Source of the DNA: Phycisphaerales bacterium
GTDB lineage: Bacteria > Planctomycetota > Phycisphaerae > Tepidisphaerales > Tepidisphaeraceae
Reading direction: 5' to 3'
NCBI GenBank assembly: GCA_028288905.1
Contig: JAQGHJ010000262.1
Coordinates: forward strand, 1 to 7,642
DNA: 7,642 bases
The translations under genes and the position numbers were made by a program. Shown in pieces: positions 5,499-7,642 of the stretch. The stretch's first letter is position 1. Each line of letters starts with the position of its first letter. The notes beneath the pieces were generated by a model, which saw nothing but the letters and a program-made list of their open reading frames with translations, made no database searches and was not told where the DNA came from.

Positions 5499-7037
5499 TC
5501 ACTTGCGGACCGCGTTGAACCGCCGGTACGCCTCGTCCCACCGGTCGGCGTGTTGCGGCTCGTACGCCTTGACGTCGAAGCTGTCGCGGACGATGGACCG
5601 GGCGGCCGCCAGGGAGGGGACGTCACCGGTCGCCATCGCCTGGACGAGGATGTTCCCGATCGCCGTCGCCTCGACGGGGCCGGCCACCACCCGCCGCCCG
5701 GTCGCGTCGGCGGTCATCTGGTTCAGCAGCTCGTTCCGGCTCCCGCCGCCGACGATGTGGATCGTCTCGATCCGCCGGCCCAGGATGTCCTCCAGCCCCT
5801 CCAGCGTCCGCCGGTACGTCAACGCCAGGCTCTCCAGGCAGCAACGGACCGTCTCGCCGGGGGTGGCGGGCGGCCGCTGGTTCGTGTCGCGGCAAAAGCG
5901 GTCGATCTTCGCCGGCATGTCGCCGGGGGTGCCGAACGGGGCGTGGTCCGGGTCAACGACCGGGCCGAACGGGTCGGCCCAGGACGCCAGCTCGGTCAGC
6001 TCGATGTAACTGCGGTCGGTCCCCTCGCGCAGCCAGTGTCGGCGGCACTCCTGCACGAGCCACAGGCCCATGATGTTCTTCAGGAACCGGATCGTCCCGC
6101 CGACCCCGCCCTCGTTCGTGTAGTTGTAGCGAGCGACCTTCGCGTCGATCAGCGGGGCGGGCAGCTCGACGCCCATCAGCGACCACGTGCCGGAGCTGAT
6201 GTAGCACCAGTCCGTCCGCCTCTCCCCCTCGACCGGCACGGCCGCCACCGCGCTCGCCGTGTCGTGGCAGGCCGGTGCGATGACGGGCACCGTGCCGCGG
6301 ACCCCGCAGTCAGCCGCCACGTCCGCCCGCAACGGGCCGATCACGGTGCCGCTAGGGACAATCGGCGGCAGCAGCCGGGTCGGGATGCCCACCCGCTCCA
6401 ACAGCCCGGTCGCCCAGGTGCCGGTGCGGGGGTCGACCATCTGGCTCGTGGACGCGATCGACGCCTCGGCCTTGGCGACGCCGGTGAACAGGTAATTGAA
6501 CAGGTCCGGCACGAACAGCATCGTCTCGGCCGCCGCCAGCAGCCCGGTCTTGCGGTCGAGCATGCTGAACACTTGGTACAGCGTGTTGAACGGCATGAAC
6601 TGGATCCCGGTCGCGGCAAACACCTCGTCCCGCGGCACGACGTCGAACAGCCTCGCCATCACCCCGTCCGTGCGGCCGTCGCGGTAGTGGAACGGGTTGC
6701 CGAGCACGTCGCCGTCCGGGCCAACAAGCCCGTAGTCGACGCCCCAGGTGTCGACGCCGATGCCGTGGATGACCGCTGGCACCGCGGCGGGAACACCGGC
6801 GGCGGCGGACGGGACGTCCTGCTCGGCCTGCAGCGTGGCGGCGGCCTTTCGGAGCCCGGTCTTCAGTTCCTCCCACTGCTGGAGCAGGTTCCAGTGCAGG
6901 TGCCCGTTCATCCGGCCGTTTGGGTTCGGGAACCGGTGGGCCTCGTCGAGCGTCAGCCGGCCCGCGTCCAGGCGGCCGATCAGGGCCCGGCCGCTCTCGG
7001 CCCCGAGGTCGAACGCGACGAAGTTCCGGACGGGCAT
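5499..7037 (-). CDS. rhaB: L-rhamnulokinase (FGGY carbohydrate kinase)
   Basis: The 512-residue FGGY kinase phosphorylates L-rhamnulose with ATP to L-rhamnulose 1-phosphate, which RhaD then cleaves to dihydroxyacetone phosphate and lactaldehyde. Domain I has FDLGAESGRA (9-18), HGIGVDTWGVDYGL (91-104) and NPFHYRDGRT (114-123). Domain II has PACHDTASAV (255-264, with D259 as catalytic base), YISSGTWSLMG (279-289), NEGGVGGTIRFLKNIMGLW (308-326) and the ATP-site IHIVGGGSRNELLNQMTADATG (426-447). DLGAESGR and the NEGG...LKNIMGLW block separate rhamnulokinases from glycerol, xylulose and gluconate kinases. Length is in the family range (about 480-510), with a small insert near 75-88. The ATG at 7037 has GGGAG seven bases upstream. 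No rhamnose isomerase, aldolase or regulator lies in the window, so it is an orphan here; its upstream neighbour, trpF, is divergent and unrelated. Confidence 0.97.
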   Translation of the reverse strand: MPVRNFVAFDLGAESGRALIGRLDAGRLTLDEAHRFPNPNGRMNGHLHWNLLQQWEELKTGLRKAAATLQAEQDVPSAAAGVPAAVPAVIHGIGVDTWGVDYGLVGPDGDVLGNPFHYRDGRTDGVMARLFDVVPRDEVFAATGIQFMPFNTLYQVFSMLDRKTGLLAAAETMLFVPDLFNYLFTGVAKAEASIASTSQMVDPRTGTWATGLLERVGIPTRLLPPIVPSGTVIGPLRADVAADCGVRGTVPVIAPACHDTASAVAAVPVEGERRTDWCYISSGTWSLMGVELPAPLIDAKVARYNYTNEGGVGGTIRFLKNIMGLWLVQECRRHWLREGTDRSYIELTELASWADPFGPVVDPDHAPFGTPGDMPAKIDRFCRDTNQRPPATPGETVRCCLESLALTYRRTLEGLEDILGRRIETIHIVGGGSRNELLNQMTADATGRRVVAGPVEATAIGNILVQAMATGDVPSLAAARSIVRDSFDVKAYEPQHADRWDEAYRRFNAVRK

Positions 7038-7272
7038 GAAGCGACTCCCTCGAAGTGTGGCGGACGGTCGGCCCGACCGATTCGTGCGGCAACCCGGCCG
7101 CCCGGCCGGCGGGGCGGGGGCGGCATCCTACCCGCGGCCGGTGGGGCCGACTATGTCGACCGGGGGTGGCGAGACGGCTCCAGAGGTCGATCGACGCGGA
7201 TCGCATCGGGCGGGCAGGAGGTAGGTGTGAGTGCCACGGGTTGGCGTACTCGCCTGCGTTTGGCGGGTAAGC

Positions 7273-7290
7273 GCCGGCCGGCCGGCCGGC
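7273..7290. repeat. 18-base GGCC tandem/palindromic run
   Basis: GCCGGCCGGCCGGCCGGC is a tandem run of the tetranucleotide CCGG and at the same time a perfect palindrome. It lies about 117 bases before trpF. It could form a cruciform or hairpin, or be a dense target for GGCC/CCGG methylation. It may also be only a simple-sequence run in GC-rich DNA; similar GGCC words occur at 7096-7110. Confidence 0.5.
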
Positions 7291-7371
7291 TCGACGTTCG
7301 CCACGGGCGGTGGGGTACCGCAGCACATGGCACGCGCACGCCACGTCGTCCGTCATCGCCCGCCGCGCGGT

Positions 7372-7399
7372 TTGAAACCCGTCCCTGCTGACCTACAGT
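7372..7399 (+). promoter_or_regulatory. Candidate sigma70-type promoter for trpF
   Basis: TTGAAA (7372-7377) and TACAGT (7394-7399) are separated by 16 bases. The -35 matches five of six and the -10 four of six consensus positions, the best promoter match in the window, and it sits in a local AT-rich patch. Transcription would begin around 7405-7407, at the GTG chosen as trpF start, implying little or no 5' leader. Confidence 0.5.
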
Positions 7400-7406
7400 G
7401 CTAGGC

Positions 7407-7642
7407 GTGACGTTGTTGCCGGCTTCATCTTCCAACCCTTCCGCCGAGCCGCGCCGGACGCGGATCAAAATCTGCGGCGTCCGCCGACCGGCCGACGCCG
7501 CCCACGCCGCCGCGGCCGGGGCAAGCGCCGTCGGGTTCGTCCGGTACGCGGCGGCCGCCCGGGCCGTGTCGGCCGAAGTCGGCGCGGACATCGTCGCCGC
7601 GCTGCCGGATCAAGTGTCGCCGGTCGCGCTGCTGGTCGACCC
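7407..7642 (+). CDS. trpF: Phosphoribosylanthranilate isomerase, N-terminal part (runs off right edge)
   Basis: About 78 codons are present. After a Ser/Pro/Arg-rich lead of about 18 residues, the protein reads TRIKICGVRRPADAAHAAAAG, then ASAVGFVRYA and VALLVDP. RIKICGVRRPADA is the TrpF signature strand, with its catalytic cysteine in KICG; GFV and VxLLVDP match the next strands of the barrel. TrpF performs the Amadori rearrangement of N-(5'-phosphoribosyl)anthranilate in tryptophan synthesis; the catalytic aspartate lies beyond the edge. The usual F-x-PxSPR loop after GFV is here RYAAAAR, an unusual change. The frame opens after a TGA at 7389 and has no ATG before the signature. GTG codons at 7398 and 7407 and TTG at 7413 and 7416 are the options. 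None has a good Shine-Dalgarno site; 7407 is preferred because the promoter candidate points to it. Confidence 0.8.
   Translation, partial: MTLLPASSSNPSAEPRRTRIKICGVRRPADAAHAAAAGASAVGFVRYAAAARAVSAEVGADIVAALPDQVSPVALLVD

Larger units (their letters stand above)
7038..7406. other. Divergent regulatory region between rhaB and trpF
   Basis: The 369 bases contain no credible gene; the open frames crossing it are low-complexity, Arg/Pro/Ala-rich and unlike any family. It should hold the promoters of both genes. The trpF promoter candidate is at 7372-7399. On the rhaB side I found no pair of boxes at correct spacing; isolated TAGGAT and CATAGT words exist on the minus strand. No paired AraC-type operator or trp-leader peptide with tandem Trp codons was seen. 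A CCGG-repeat palindrome lies at 7273-7290. Confidence 0.65.

Noticed and set aside
5472..7391. 639-codon open frame on the plus strand opposite rhaB
   Set aside because: Composition is Arg/Val/Asp/His-rich with no motifs. It is the antisense shadow of rhaB, whose family match is unambiguous.
7151..7591. 146-codon minus-strand open frame across the trpF start
   Set aside because: It runs antisense to the TrpF signature and has a Ser/Pro/Arg-rich composition with no motif.
1..7642. CRISPR array, tRNA or rRNA gene, transposase, phage or defence cluster
   Set aside because: I looked on both strands and found no direct-repeat array, cloverleaf-like arms, transposase motifs or defence-gene set. 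The Uma2 protein alone is not evidence of a defence system.

Overview
This is a GC-rich bacterial chromosomal window with strong G/C at third codon positions. The style suggests a soil or freshwater planctomycete, probably near the Gemmataceae. The clues are a Uma2-family nuclease-fold protein, small lineage-type hypothetical proteins, a secreted transthyretin/carboxypeptidase-regulatory-like protein, weak or absent Shine-Dalgarno sites on some genes, and palindromic intergenic repeats. The taxon is inferred from style, not from a marker gene.

Left block (1-3257, all minus strand, transcribed right to left): ispG (MEP isoprenoid pathway, complete), a Uma2-family protein, a 98-residue helical protein whose start overlaps the Uma2 stop by 8 bases, a 109-residue single-pass membrane protein, and the N-terminal 90 codons of argC (arginine synthesis), which runs off the left edge. 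The order is compact, but gaps of 118 and 206 bases allow separate transcripts.

Centre (3258-4340): a 411-base divergent regulatory region, then a plus-strand gene for a small exported CarboxypepD_reg-like protein. Its leader carries two tandem hairpins. Two strong GC hairpins follow its stop. A near-perfect 18-bp inverted repeat, probably a dispersed palindromic element, fills the rest of the convergent gap.

Right block (4341-7642): a minus-strand amidohydrolase-2 family protein and, 201 bases upstream of it, rhaB (L-rhamnulokinase). A 369-base divergent region then leads to the 5' part of trpF (tryptophan synthesis) on the plus strand, which runs off the right edge. A promoter-like motif places transcription start almost on the GTG chosen for trpF, suggesting a leaderless mRNA.

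Most of the window is ordinary housekeeping metabolism: isoprenoid, arginine, tryptophan and rhamnose genes not arranged by pathway. I do not see a defence locus, CRISPR array, biosynthetic cluster, RNA gene or intact mobile element. The least explained items are the Uma2/98-residue overlapping pair, the small membrane protein, the palindromic repeats and the leader hairpins of the exported protein.
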